Shown one piece after another: positions 52,836 through 61,693 of a stretch of 64,000 nucleotides of DNA; within the stretch, counting starts at the first letter, position 1; every line of letters begins with the position of its first letter. The position numbers were made by a program, and so were the translations under genes. The notes below the pieces were generated by a model. The model made no database searches and was not told the origin of the DNA. It was given only the letters and a program-made list of their open reading frames with translations. This DNA comes from Bifidobacterium pullorum DSM 20433 (GTDB lineage Bacteria > Actinomycetota > Actinomycetes > Actinomycetales > Bifidobacteriaceae). Location of the stretch: positions 62,001 to 126,000 of the forward strand of contig NZ_JDUI01000003.1 in assembly GCF_000771405.1 (NCBI RefSeq), written 5' to 3'.

Positions 52836-53741
52836 CTACAGTTCGACCGTCTCCTTGGTCGGGTCATCCTTGACGTGCGCGAACTTGGCGGCAAGCGCCT
52901 CCTTGCTTTTGCGCTCGTCCTCCTCCTTGGCGCGCTTCTTGGCCTCCTCCGGATCCCAGAGCACGTCTTCGCGATGCTTCGTCCACTCGGCGGCCGCCAA
53001 CGGCGCGACCGTCTCGGCCAGCACCATCGCCGCTGCCTCGGCGTCCTCCGCCTCCGACACCGCATCCAGCAATCCGCGGAACTCGTCCGTATCCATGCAC
53101 ACGCGTGGGATCGCCAGGCGCTCCCCCAGTTCGTTGGCGTACAGAATCACCGGTAGGGCGTGCGCCGCCTCGGCGGCACCCTCCCCCGCCAACGCGCGGA
53201 ACAGCGCGTCGCAGGCCACGATGACGATCGCGAACCGGTGCGCGATCTCATCCTCCTCGCCGCTCGGCGGCACATGCCCCTCGTCGGTGGCCTTCGGGGC
53301 GATCAGCGCCTCCACGGCCTCCAGCACGGCGTTCACGCCGCCGTCGCCGGCCAGACCGATGTCCCCCAGGATTCCGGCCGCCTGGGCGACCAGCGTCACG
53401 TCGCCGGTTTCGCTGTAGTCGGCCATCGTGTCGTACGCGTCGTTCGCGGCGAGCAGCGCGTCCACGATCGTTTGCGGGCGCCCGGGAATCCAGTCGGCCC
53501 CCTCGTACACGTATTCGGCGTCGGGCATGGTCACATCCGCGCCGGTCTTCATCGCGGCCATCGTGCGCGTGATGCGCACCTGCAGGTTCTCGGCGTACTT
53601 GGCGTCGTTGTCCATCTGCGTGGCATCGGTCAGCGGCCACAATGCGATCAGTCCGGTCGCGGCCCGCGCCGCCTCGTGCACGGCGGGCATCGCCGCAACC
53701 CGATCGATCACTGCCGCATCCAGATGGAATTCCGCTGCCAT
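52836..53741 (-). CDS. Conserved protein of unknown function
   Basis: This 301-residue acidic protein has no signal peptide or membrane segment. It is alanine- and aspartate-rich and mostly helical, and ends with a highly charged tail (EEAKKRAKEEDERKSKEAL) like a coiled coil. No family was recognised. AAGGAGCG precedes the ATG, so the gene looks real. It converges on the DUF805 genes, and the phosphatase gene lies upstream on the same strand. Confidence 0.7.
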   Translation of the reverse strand: MAAEFHLDAAVIDRVAAMPAVHEAARAATGLIALWPLTDATQMDNDAKYAENLQVRITRTMAAMKTGADVTMPDAEYVYEGADWIPGRPQTIVDALLAANDAYDTMADYSETGDVTLVAQAAGILGDIGLAGDGGVNAVLEAVEALIAPKATDEGHVPPSGEEDEIAHRFAIVIVACDALFRALAGEGAAEAAHALPVILYANELGERLAIPRVCMDTDEFRGLLDAVSEAEDAEAAAMVLAETVAPLAAAEWTKHREDVLWDPEEAKKRAKEEDERKSKEALAAKFAHVKDDPTKETVEL

Positions 53742-53852
53742 ATTCGCTCCTTCGCCGTCGGGCGACGCTCGCCCATCGTGTCATGTCTCACTGTAATCGG
53801 TTACGCGCGTCGGCACATCCCGCGCGGGTTCCGGTCTTCCTCCATTGTGCCG

Positions 53853-54512
53853 TCACCGCACGTCGGCCGCAGGGTCGACATAGGTGATGCTCATCACATC
53901 GCCGCTGTCCGAGTCGTAGGTGATCGACGTGACCGAGGCGAGCGCCGTGTGCCGCAGCAGCATGTTGTGTTCGGGGTGCCCGGTTTCCAGCAGGTGGCGG
54001 TAGGACCAGATCGGGGATTCGTGGGTGACGACGATGATTTGCCGGCCGGCGTACTCCTTGACCTTCTCCTGGGCGAATGCGCCGACGCGTGCGGCGATCT
54101 GCCGGTAGCTCTCGCCCCAGCTGGGTTTCCACAGGTTGGTGACGAGTTTCCAGTTGCCGTTGCGCCACAGCGCGCCTTCGCCGTGGCCGATCCGTTTGCC
54201 GCGGAAGTTGTTGCCGGCTTCGATGATGCGGGGGTCGGTATTGAGTTCGAGCGGCGATTCGCCACGGGTGGCGCGGGTTTCGTTGAGGGCCGAGAGGATG
54301 GCCTGCGCGGTTTCGCGGGTGCGGTCCAGGGGCGACGAGTAGACGGCGGCGGCCGTGTTCATCTGGGGGCTGGCGGCGATGTACCGGCCGGTCGCCTCGG
54401 CCATGCGGCGGCCGCGCTCGGACAGGTGGAAGCCGGGGAGCCGCTCGTAGAGCACATGGCCGGGGTTGTGGACCTCGCCGTGGCGGACGAAATGGATGGT
54501 GGTCGCCTGCAT
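53853..54512 (-). CDS. Histidine phosphatase superfamily protein
   Basis: This 219-residue cytoplasmic protein resembles phosphoglycerate mutase-like phosphatases. VRHGEVHNPG holds the phosphohistidine, YSSPLDRTRETAQAIL the second Arg/Glu part and VVTHESPIWSYR the second His. The substrate is not indicated. AAGGAG precedes the ATG. It is divergent from an MFS gene with about 145 bases between. Confidence 0.9.
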   Translation of the reverse strand: MQATTIHFVRHGEVHNPGHVLYERLPGFHLSERGRRMAEATGRYIAASPQMNTAAAVYSSPLDRTRETAQAILSALNETRATRGESPLELNTDPRIIEAGNNFRGKRIGHGEGALWRNGNWKLVTNLWKPSWGESYRQIAARVGAFAQEKVKEYAGRQIIVVTHESPIWSYRHLLETGHPEHNMLLRHTALASVTSITYDSDSGDVMSITYVDPAADVR

Positions 54513-54657
54513 CTGAAACTCCTTCGGGACGATGTGGCCGAACGTTCGGAAAACTTCCGGCTTCACCGTCAAATCTACAGCGTGTCGGTTGTAGGACAAC
54601 GTTAGACTGACGGTGTTTCATTCCGGGCGCACATCAGTCATTCGAAGAGAGACGATT

Positions 54658-55998
54658 ATGGCCAATCCTGTCATCGCCGGCATCAAGGATGTCGGCAGTC
54701 GCGTGTTCGGCGGGTACGCCGAGCTTCTGCGCATACCCCACACCGCACGGTACGCCATCGGCGCGGTCATCGCCTGCATGCCGTTCCCGATGGTCGGCAT
54801 GACGATCACGATCTCCGTGCAGCATTACTACGGCAACTATTCGCTGGCGGGCGCGCTGACCGCCGTGCAGGCCATCTCGCTGGCCATCGCCAGCCCGATG
54901 CTCGGCAAACTCGTCGATAAGTTCGGCCAGCGTCAGGTCTCGATTCCGACGATCTGCGTGTGGATGGTGGCCGCGTTCTCGCTGGTGACGGCGATCACCT
55001 CGCACGCCCCGGAATGGGTGCTGTTCTGCATCGTGCCGTTCATGGCCGCGATTCCGCCGTGGGGCGCGATGAACCGCAGCCGCTGGACGCACCTGCTCAA
55101 GGGGCAGCCCGAGAAGACCAACCGTGCGTTGAGCCTGTGCGGCGTGTTCGACGAATGCATGTGGGTCATCGGCAACCCGCTGGCCTCCACGCTCGCCGTG
55201 ATCTCCGGCGTGCTCTCGTTCACGTTCACCGGCGTGTGCGTGCTCGTCGGCGCGCTCATGTTCCTGACCGAACTGACCACCGAGCCGAAGTCGCAGACGC
55301 AGCTGGCGCGCGAGGCCGGCATGACCCGCGCCGAATACCGCGCGCACGTGGCGGCGCAGGCCGCGGCGCTACGCGGCAAGGACGAGGATGAGAGCAAGGG
55401 CAAGGCGTCGATCATCAGCGCCGGCCTGATCGCCGTGTGCGTCACCTGGTTCTCCATCGGCGCGTTCCAGTCGGCCACATCCATCTCGATCATCGCGTTC
55501 GCCACCGAACAGAACATGAAGCAGTACACCGGATTCGTGTTCGCCTGCTTCTCGTTCAGCTCGCTGATCGGCGCGCTCGTCTACGGGGCGAAGAACTGGC
55601 GGATCCCGCTGTGGAAGCGCTTCTACTTCTGCCTGGCCGTGGTGAACATCGGCATCGGATCGTTCCTGTTCGCCAAGCACCTGTGGGTGATCATGCTCAT
55701 CTACCTGCTGATCGGCGTATGCCAGGCCCCGACGTGGGTGAACGGCAACCAGCTCATGCTGCATCTGGTGCCGCCGACCCGGTTCACCGAGGGCATGGCC
55801 TGGATGGGCGCGATGAATTCGATCGGTTCCTCGGCCGGCTCCGCCATCGCCGGGCAGTTCATCGACCGGTTCGGCGCGCATGGCGGGTTCATGGTGGTGA
55901 CCGTGCTGGCGCTGGCGTCGCTGGCCATTGCGTTCGTGGGCTTCAAGCAGATCAAGGAAAGCACCGAGACCCCGGATCTGACCGAACTGGCGGTCTGA
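54658..55998 (+). CDS. MFS transporter
   Basis: This is a 446-residue protein with twelve predicted membrane helices. The MFS loop between helices 2 and 3 reads GKLVDKFGQRQ, and a central cytoplasmic loop (about residues 215-245) is rich in K and E. The substrate cannot be inferred. GAAGAGAG precedes the ATG. It may share a control region with the divergent histidine phosphatase gene. Three hairpins follow the stop and could terminate transcription. Confidence 0.88.
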   Translation: MANPVIAGIKDVGSRVFGGYAELLRIPHTARYAIGAVIACMPFPMVGMTITISVQHYYGNYSLAGALTAVQAISLAIASPMLGKLVDKFGQRQVSIPTICVWMVAAFSLVTAITSHAPEWVLFCIVPFMAAIPPWGAMNRSRWTHLLKGQPEKTNRALSLCGVFDECMWVIGNPLASTLAVISGVLSFTFTGVCVLVGALMFLTELTTEPKSQTQLAREAGMTRAEYRAHVAAQAAALRGKDEDESKGKASIISAGLIAVCVTWFSIGAFQSATSISIIAFATEQNMKQYTGFVFACFSFSSLIGALVYGAKNWRIPLWKRFYFCLAVVNIGIGSFLFAKHLWVIMLIYLLIGVCQAPTWVNGNQLMLHLVPPTRFTEGMAWMGAMNSIGSSAGSAIAGQFIDRFGAHGGFMVVTVLALASLAIAFVGFKQIKESTETPDLTELAV

Positions 55999-56064
55999 GC
56001 GCCGTTACGGCTGTGGCGGCCGGCCAACGGCCGACCGCCACCCGGATGGTCCCCCACATACGCC

Positions 56065-56204
56065 GGAGTGCGTGTTGTCATACGGCTGCGACAACACGCA
56101 CTCCAAGACACTCACTGATGCGCGTGTTGTCGCATGGACATGACAACGCGCACTCCAAGCCGCCGCCAAAAGGGCGTGTTGTCGCCCGCATGCGACAACA
56201 CGCC
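56065..56204. repeat. Three hairpins with GTGTTGTC arms
   Basis: GGAGTGCGTGTTGTC/GACAACACGCACTCC (56065-56104), a diverged copy near 56119-56156, and GGCGTGTTGTCGC/GCGACAACACGCC (56173-56204) are three successive stem-loops. They share the arm core CGTGTTGTC. They lie between the MFS stop and the GtrA-like stop. Confidence 0.88.
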
Positions 56205-56247
56205 GCATGGATTCCCGACGCGGGCGGAACAGGCTAAGGGACCGGGG

Positions 56248-56808
56248 TTACTTCGGCCAGCCCTTGGGGGTGTGTTCGAGCGACCACACGCCCAGCTTGT
56301 GGGAGAAGCTGTTCTGCCACTTCTCCTCCAGCTGTTCGGCCGGCAGGCGGTTGTCCGCGCGCTTCAACCGGTTCATGGCGTTGGTGTGCGTATCATCCAG
56401 CAGCCACTTGCGGATTACGAAGTTCCAGATAGCCACCACCACCGTGGCCACGATCTTGCCGACGTTGGTGCGCAGCAGGTACTCGGCGTGCTGGCTGATG
56501 AACGCATCGCGGTTCATGCCGTAGGTGGACAGCCAGATGATGGCCGCGTTGATGAACAGGCCGATGAGGGACGCGCCGACGAAGATGAGGATCTCCATCC
56601 AGCGGGCCATATCCTCACGGTGCTTGAACACGAACTTCATGCTGGCCAGATAGTTGAAGACCAGCGAAACCAGGAACGAGATGGTGCCGGCGATCACGTT
56701 GTGCATATGGAAGACGCCGACCAGCAGATTCAGGACGCCGAAGTCGATGACGGCGGCGATCACGCCCACCACACCGAACTTCATCAACTGTTCAATAAGC
56801 TTTCTCAC
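56248..56808 (-). CDS. GtrA-family membrane protein
   Basis: This is a 186-residue protein with four hydrophobic helices of the GtrA/DPMS-like family, which is thought to help flip or transfer polyprenyl-linked sugars. KFGVVGVIAAVIDFGVLNLL is the family opening and YLASMKFVFK follows. The start is uncertain: a GTG (VRKLIEQLMKF) is chosen since the family begins near there, but an ATG eight codons on is possible. The C-terminal 50 residues form a soluble tail. No glycosyltransferase is adjacent, so the partner is unknown. Confidence 0.8.
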   Translation of the reverse strand: MRKLIEQLMKFGVVGVIAAVIDFGVLNLLVGVFHMHNVIAGTISFLVSLVFNYLASMKFVFKHREDMARWMEILIFVGASLIGLFINAAIIWLSTYGMNRDAFISQHAEYLLRTNVGKIVATVVVAIWNFVIRKWLLDDTHTNAMNRLKRADNRLPAEQLEEKWQNSFSHKLGVWSLEHTPKGWPK

Positions 56809-56856
56809 ATCCGCCCATTTAACTAGGCGGCAGTGACCGGGTGGCGCCCGCACGCC

Positions 56857-56937
56857 TTTTGTCCGATTCGGGGGATTCTTACGTTTTGGGTTCTATGGGA
56901 ACGCTACCATCGAAAGAATCCCCCGATTCGGACAAAA
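56857..56937. repeat. Intergenic palindrome related to the trmD element
   Basis: The left arm TTTTGTCCGATTCGGGGGAT... and the right arm ...CCCCGATTCGGACAAAA are 24-nt inverted repeats with one mismatch, separated by 33 nt. The arms match those of the element in trmD (702-776) over 20 of 21 bases. It lies between the GtrA-like and MIF-like genes. Confidence 0.9.
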
Positions 56938-57015
56938 CGACAAGTCAACGCGTATGCAGCATACGGGACTACACTGGCGGGTAAGCATCATTGCAGCTGA
57001 TAGAAGGAGGCTCCC

Positions 57016-57363
57016 ATGCCCGTCATCCATACCCATGTGTCCGTTCCCACCACGCCCGAGCAGCGCGAGGCGCTGAAGACCGCCTACGGCAAGGCCATCA
57101 CGGCGGTGCCGGGCAAGTCCGAGGGCTGGCTCATGTGCCCGTTCGAGGACAACATGCCCATCTACTTCGGCGGCGACGACTCCCGGCCCGCCGCCTATGT
57201 GGAGGTCAACGTCTTCGGCTCCTCCGTCCCCGGCTCCGCCTGGGAGAAGCTGACCCAGCAGATCATGGCCGCGCTGGAGCAGGAGCTCGGCATCCCGCAG
57301 GACCGCACCTACATCCGCTATACGGCCACCACCGACTGGGGCTGGAACGGCGGCAACTTCTAA
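57016..57363 (+). CDS. MIF-like tautomerase
   Basis: This 115-residue protein resembles macrophage migration inhibitory factor and phenylpyruvate tautomerase. The N-terminal proline (MPVIHTHVSVP) is the catalytic base after Met removal, and GIPQDRTYIRYTATTDWGW with WNGGNF at the end matches the MIF C-terminal part. MIF-like tautomerases act as trimers and ketonise phenylpyruvate in vitro. Physiological function here is unknown. AGAAGGAGG precedes the ATG. A bidirectional terminator follows. Confidence 0.85.
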   Translation: MPVIHTHVSVPTTPEQREALKTAYGKAITAVPGKSEGWLMCPFEDNMPIYFGGDDSRPAAYVEVNVFGSSVPGSAWEKLTQQIMAALEQELGIPQDRTYIRYTATTDWGWNGGNF

Positions 57364-57387
57364 GCCCGCCAGAGTCCGTAAGCGAAA

Positions 57388-57419
57388 CGGCCTCCCGCCC
57401 CGTCAGGGGAGGGAGGCCG
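57388..57419. terminator. Bidirectional terminator between MIF-like gene and fhs
   Basis: CGGCCTCCC and GGGAGGCCG are perfect inverted arms with an internal CCCC/GGGG pair, between convergent stops. Confidence 0.7.
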
Positions 57420-57437
57420 CACTATTAGGGGGGAAGA

Positions 57438-58955
57438 TCAGACGATCTTCGGCATCGGGGTGGTCAGTGACGTGGTCAGGTTCACGTGCACCACGCCGGC
57501 ACCCGCATGCACCTCGACCTTCTTGAGCGTCACCGTGCGCTCCTCCTCCGGCTTGGAATCGTCATCGGTCATCGTGGCCGGCGACTTGACCGCCACCACG
57601 GCCAGATCATCCAGATTGATGCCCGCCTGCTTGCACAGCTCGCGCGCGGAGACCAACGACTCGGCGAAGCCGTCCTTGAGCAGGATGCGCTCTTCGGGCA
57701 CGCCGTAGGCGCTCTTGGCGATCCACTTGACGTTCTCCACCAGCTCCATGCCCTTACGGCTGTGGAACTGCGCGGCATTCGGCGCATTCGTCAGCGCGTC
57801 GATGAAGCCGTCGAGCTGCGGGGCCAGGGCCTCGCCGCCGTCACGGAACAGATTGCCCAGAATCGGCTCGCGGAACTCCTGCTCCGCCGCGGTCGCCTTC
57901 AGCGCCTCGATCTGGTCGTCCTCGCCCTCCCACAGGTTGATCAGCGGGAAAGTCGGGATGTCATAGCTCTCCAGACGCTGCACATGGAACGGATAGCGCC
58001 ACGACAGCGCCGGATCGTCGCGCCAGGTGGAGGCGCGGGTCACGACCACGGCGGCGGACGGCCACTGCGCGCCATACTCGCGGCAGGCGATGTCGAGCCA
58101 CTTCTGCGCGCCCGCGTCGGCGCCGTAGCCGGCCTCCACGATCACCACGTCGTGCAGCGCGCACGCCATCTCCACCGAAACCAGCGTCGGGATGCCGAGC
58201 GACACGTTGGCGAACGGACCGCCGTGCACATACACCGGCGAGCCGTTGAGGGTCTCGGTCAGCGCCGGCTTGACGGCGTCGGCCAGCATGCCGGTGATGC
58301 GCCACAGGTCGATGAACTCGCCGAACGTGACCGGCTTGCCGTCCTTGGTGCCGGCGATCATCGCGGACACGCGTTCGCCGATCTCATCCATCGAACGGGA
58401 GAGCACCACGATCTGCATCATCTCGCAGGTCGGGGTCAGCACCACGCGCTCGGCGACGTTGTTCTTGCCGCTGTCCACGGTGATCTGACGCAGCGAGCGC
58501 GACGGCACCTCGGAGACGCGCGGCACGAGGATCGTGTCCAGACGCCCCTCGTCCACGGCCTTCTCCGCGAAGGAGACCAGCAGGTTCTGGGCGGCGGCGA
58601 TGGCGGCCATCTCGCCGGTCAGACCCCAGTCGATCAGCTCGGGGTGGGTCAGCGACGCCTTGCCGCCGCCGGACGCGCCACCCTTGGAACCGGCGGCGGT
58701 GATGCCCATGCTCGGCTGGCGCAGCACGGCGGCCGCGTCGATGCCGCGCGCGTTCAGCGCGTCGATCAGGGCGATGGTGGTGGTGGTCTTGCCTTCGCCG
58801 CGTGAAGCCTTGAGCGGGGTGTCCGCGGTGACCAGCACGACCTTGCCGTACTTGCGCGGCGCATCCGGATTGGACTTGAGGTAATCCAGATAGCCGAACG
58901 CGTCGATCTTCTTGACCAGGCCGTATTGGCTGGTGAACTCTTCGATACCGGTCAT
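57438..58955 (-). CDS. fhs: Formate-tetrahydrofolate ligase
   Basis: Fhs makes 10-formyl-THF from formate, THF and ATP, feeding purine synthesis; bifidobacteria make formate from pyruvate formate-lyase. The ATP-binding block is SRGEGKTTTTIALIDALN, and GSKGGASGGGKASL and DLWRITGMLADAV follow. At 505 residues it is shorter than the usual 550-560, and several family blocks are altered (for example LTGEMAAIAAAQ instead of the typical FTGDxHAI), marking a divergent subtype. GAAAGGACG precedes the ATG. It is convergent with the MIF-like gene. Confidence 0.9.
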   Translation of the reverse strand: MTGIEEFTSQYGLVKKIDAFGYLDYLKSNPDAPRKYGKVVLVTADTPLKASRGEGKTTTTIALIDALNARGIDAAAVLRQPSMGITAAGSKGGASGGGKASLTHPELIDWGLTGEMAAIAAAQNLLVSFAEKAVDEGRLDTILVPRVSEVPSRSLRQITVDSGKNNVAERVVLTPTCEMMQIVVLSRSMDEIGERVSAMIAGTKDGKPVTFGEFIDLWRITGMLADAVKPALTETLNGSPVYVHGGPFANVSLGIPTLVSVEMACALHDVVIVEAGYGADAGAQKWLDIACREYGAQWPSAAVVVTRASTWRDDPALSWRYPFHVQRLESYDIPTFPLINLWEGEDDQIEALKATAAEQEFREPILGNLFRDGGEALAPQLDGFIDALTNAPNAAQFHSRKGMELVENVKWIAKSAYGVPEERILLKDGFAESLVSARELCKQAGINLDDLAVVAVKSPATMTDDDSKPEEERTVTLKKVEVHAGAGVVHVNLTTSLTTPMPKIV

Positions 58956-59028
58956 TGCCGTCCTTTCACGCGGGATCATACGGTATGGCACCAGACTACC
59001 GCCGGGAGGGAACACCAGCGCATAACGT

Positions 59029-59100
59029 GTGACCCTGACACATTGGGTTTCCAAAAACGTTGGAAACACCGATGCATCAAGGTCACAAAAGTGTCAGAGT
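59029..59100. repeat. Inverted repeat between pepD and fhs
   Basis: CTGACAC and GTGTCAG, inside GGTCACA/TGTGACC-like flanks, enclose an inner GTTTCCAA/TTGGAAAC hairpin. The word CTGACACATT is shared with the repeats inside recG. It lies beyond the pepD stop, between that stop and the fhs start. Confidence 0.7.
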
Positions 59101-59132
59101 CCGTGAATGGGGCCGTAAGCTCCGGGACGACG

Positions 59133-60728
59133 TCAGAAGTCGGACATGTGGAAACCGTTCTTCATCTTCATGCTCGTGGTGTAGAGCACGGAGTCGAGCA
59201 GCTTGTCCGTTTCCTCCTTGAGGAAGTCGGCCAGCTTCTGGTTGGCGTCAGTCAGCGCGGCGCGGACCTCGTCGTTACGCACGGCGGCGATGATATCGTC
59301 CGGCTCCATCGGCTGCACATCGTCCAGATCGTCGTCATCTGCCTCGGCCTCGAACGGCTCGAACGCGAGCAGATCCGCGATCGCGGCGTCGGTCTGCGCC
59401 ACATGGCGGTGTCCCCAGCCGCCGGTCTTCTCCTGGTAGCGTTCCACGGCGTTGGCGGTGTCGGCGAACGCGGTGTCACACAGTGCGGCGATGACGCGGT
59501 TCTCCCAATAGAAGTTCTCGGTGGTCACGCGGGTGGTGGTGTCCTCCAGATACTTCGGGGTCGAATCGATGTTCGCGTAGAACGGCACGAGCGTGTTGAA
59601 CGGGTTGGAACCGTAGGCGATCCACTGCAGGGCGCGGCTGGCCTGCGGACGATACGGGCGGATCTGCATGACCGCGAGCTGGCTCTGACGGTTGATGCCG
59701 ATCGGGCGGAACATGTGACGGGTGTGCTCGTCGCCCATCTTGCCGTACGGATCGTACGGGGTGCCCTGATAGTGGGAGCTGAGCACGTACTTGACGTCCT
59801 CGATCGTGATCTTGCGTTCCGGCTGGCGGGCCCACGGGATGTCGTCGCTCATCGGCTTGTGATCGGCGTCCGGACCATCCCACACCTCGTCATACGGGTT
59901 GAGGAAGCGCTGCATGATCCAGGCGCGCGGCGTGTTGTACACGTGGTCGGAGTCGGAGTGCGAGCCGAACGCGTCACGCGGGTTGAACGGGCTGGTCGCC
60001 TCCACGGACAGGTCCAGATGGTTCTCGGCGATCCACTCGGCCATGTCGGCGGAGCACATGTGGTCCTCCTGCTCGCCCAGGGCGTCCTCCAGGTCGAACT
60101 CGTCGATGCCCAGCTGGTTCGGCATCGTGACGTACGCCTCGTCGGGCACGCGCTTGGCGATCCAATGATGGCCGCCGACGGTCTCCAGCCACCAGATCTC
60201 ATCCACATCGGAGAATGCGACGCCGTTCATCTCATAGGTGCCGAACTCCTCCAGCAGCGCGCCCAGACGCAGCACGCCCTCGCGCGCGGTCTTGACGTAC
60301 GGCAGGACCAGGGTCAGGAAATCCTCCTCGCCGATGCCGCCGGGGACCTCGGGCACATAGCCGTCCTCCCCCTCCTTGCCCTTGGCCGGCTGCAGCTCCA
60401 CGAACGGATCGGCGCCGATCACACGCTCGTTGGTGGTCAGGGTCTCGGTGGCGCTCATCGCCACATTGGCCTCGTTGACACCGGCCTCGCCCCAGATGCC
60501 CTCCTTCAAGTCCGCATTCGGCACGGCGGTGTACCGCATCGGATCGTCCGGCAGGTCGATCTCCACGTGGCTCAGCACGCTGCGGTACCGCCGCGGCTGT
60601 TCCTCGGGCTTGACGACGATGAAACGCTTCGGGCAGAACTCGCCGTTCGCCGAATCCTCGTTGCGGGCGATGATCGTGGAGCCGTCATAGCTGGCGTCCT
60701 TGCCGACCAGAATCGTGGTGCAGGCCAT
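59133..60728 (-). CDS. pepD: C69-family dipeptidase
   Basis: This 531-residue protein is an N-terminal nucleophile hydrolase; the MACTTILVG start holds the cysteine that becomes the nucleophile after processing. [11 protein letters not shown] is the conserved second block. C69 dipeptidases hydrolyse many dipeptides in the cytoplasm and are common in bifidobacteria and lactobacilli. GAAAGGAAG precedes the ATG. An acidic stretch ([11 protein letters not shown]) near the C-terminus is unusual. It stands alone. Confidence 0.93.
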   Translation of the reverse strand: MACTTILVGKDASYDGSTIIARNEDSANGEFCPKRFIVVKPEEQPRRYRSVLSHVEIDLPDDPMRYTAVPNADLKEGIWGEAGVNEANVAMSATETLTTNERVIGADPFVELQPAKGKEGEDGYVPEVPGGIGEEDFLTLVLPYVKTAREGVLRLGALLEEFGTYEMNGVAFSDVDEIWWLETVGGHHWIAKRVPDEAYVTMPNQLGIDEFDLEDALGEQEDHMCSADMAEWIAENHLDLSVEATSPFNPRDAFGSHSDSDHVYNTPRAWIMQRFLNPYDEVWDGPDADHKPMSDDIPWARQPERKITIEDVKYVLSSHYQGTPYDPYGKMGDEHTRHMFRPIGINRQSQLAVMQIRPYRPQASRALQWIAYGSNPFNTLVPFYANIDSTPKYLEDTTTRVTTENFYWENRVIAALCDTAFADTANAVERYQEKTGGWGHRHVAQTDAAIADLLAFEPFEAEADDDDLDDVQPMEPDDIIAAVRNDEVRAALTDANQKLADFLKEETDKLLDSVLYTTSMKMKNGFHMSDF

Positions 60729-60853
60729 TTGCTGGTACTTCCTTTCACGCGTCTGCTGGATCCCCTGTGGGGAAAACGATGAACCCCCACGATTCTAGAC
60801 CAATGGTCCAGCGGACACGAGCGGCGGCCGGTGACGGCACGGGCACGACGCCA

Positions 60854-60980
60854 CATGGACGTCATGCGGGCGTCATGCGGGCGTCGTGCGGACGCCATAC
60901 GGACGCCATATGACACCATACGGGCGTCATGCGGACGTTACACGAACGCCATACGGCTGCCATATGGACGCCATGCGGAC
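60854..60980. repeat. 11-bp tandem repeat (CATGCGGGCGT type)
   Basis: About twelve imperfect units of the form CAT(G/A)CGG(G/A)CG(T/C) follow each other with a period of about 11 bases. They fill most of the gap between pepD's start and the PEBP stop. No gene is seen here. Confidence 0.9.
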
Positions 60981-61043
60981 CGAGGCGAGATTCCACCCGC
61001 GACTGCCACAGCCGGCGTCCCGCCGCCCGCGGCAGCCATGCGT

Positions 61044-61598
61044 TCAGGCCTTGCCGATCAGGAAGATGCCGGCCTGCTCAGGGGTTTCGCCGCAGTCGCG
61101 GATGGCATGCTGCAGCTCGTTGAGCCAGAAGCCCTGGTTCAGCCCCGGCAACGGCTTGGCCGTGCCCCACACATGCAGGTAGTACTCGTGGTCCTGGTCC
61201 GGCGGGTTCGGCCCGTTGTACCGCATCGTGACGGCCGGATCCTTATCGCCCACGAACCGCGAGGCCGCCGAGGTGCGGCCCTGCACGGCCTCGGGGATCA
61301 TTGCGGGCATCTGGCGGGAGAAGTCCGGCGGAATCTGCAGCGCGCGAGAATCGTTGAAATCGAACATCAGCGCATCCACGGGCAGGTTGGCCACCGACCA
61401 GTGAATCCATTCGAATCCGCATACGGGGATCGAATCGGGGTCCACGAACTCCCAGTGCAGATACTTGATGCGGGATTTGTCGAAATCCTCGATGTAGAAC
61501 GGGAACGACACGACAGGCGTGCCGTCGATCTTGTATTCGGGGTCCGCCGCCTTGGCGAACACGTCCGGGATGATGGTGAAATCAGCTGTGACTCTCAT
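61044..61598 (-). CDS. PEBP-family protein (YbhB/YbcL-like)
   Basis: This 184-residue protein is of the phosphatidylethanolamine-binding protein family, with the anion-binding pocket formed by SVANLPV and YNGPNPPDQDHEYYLHVW, both recognisable. Bacterial members have been linked to kinase or protease modulation, but no specific role is known. The first ATG after the frame opening is used; a strong promoter directly upstream makes the mRNA probably leaderless. It stands alone. Confidence 0.88.
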   Translation of the reverse strand: MRVTADFTIIPDVFAKAADPEYKIDGTPVVSFPFYIEDFDKSRIKYLHWEFVDPDSIPVCGFEWIHWSVANLPVDALMFDFNDSRALQIPPDFSRQMPAMIPEAVQGRTSAASRFVGDKDPAVTMRYNGPNPPDQDHEYYLHVWGTAKPLPGLNQGFWLNELQHAIRDCGETPEQAGIFLIGKA

Positions 61599-61604
61599 GC
61601 CCCA

Positions 61605-61634
61605 AGTATAGGTTCGTACTACTTCGGGTTTCAA
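61605..61634 (-). promoter_or_regulatory. Promoter of the PEBP gene
   Basis: On the minus strand TTGAAA and TATACT are 18 bases apart; the -10 box ends six bases before the ATG, so transcription probably starts at or next to the start codon (leaderless). The spacer is the left arm of the inverted repeat at 61611-61689. Confidence 0.7.
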
Positions 61635-61689
61635 CACACGACGCCCGGAAAATGGCCGTTCGCCATCTGAATCCCGAAGTAGTGCGAAC
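61611..61689. repeat. Inverted repeat after holB, related to the recG element
   Basis: GGTTCGTACTACTTCGGG (61611-61628) and CCCGAAGTAGTGCGAACC (61672-61689) are 18-nt inverted arms with one mismatch. The right end matches the palindromic element inside recG at 5037-5118. It starts within the PEBP promoter and ends 4 bases before the holB stop, so it may also terminate the topA-tmk-holB transcript. Confidence 0.88.
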
Positions 61690-61693
61690 CGCC

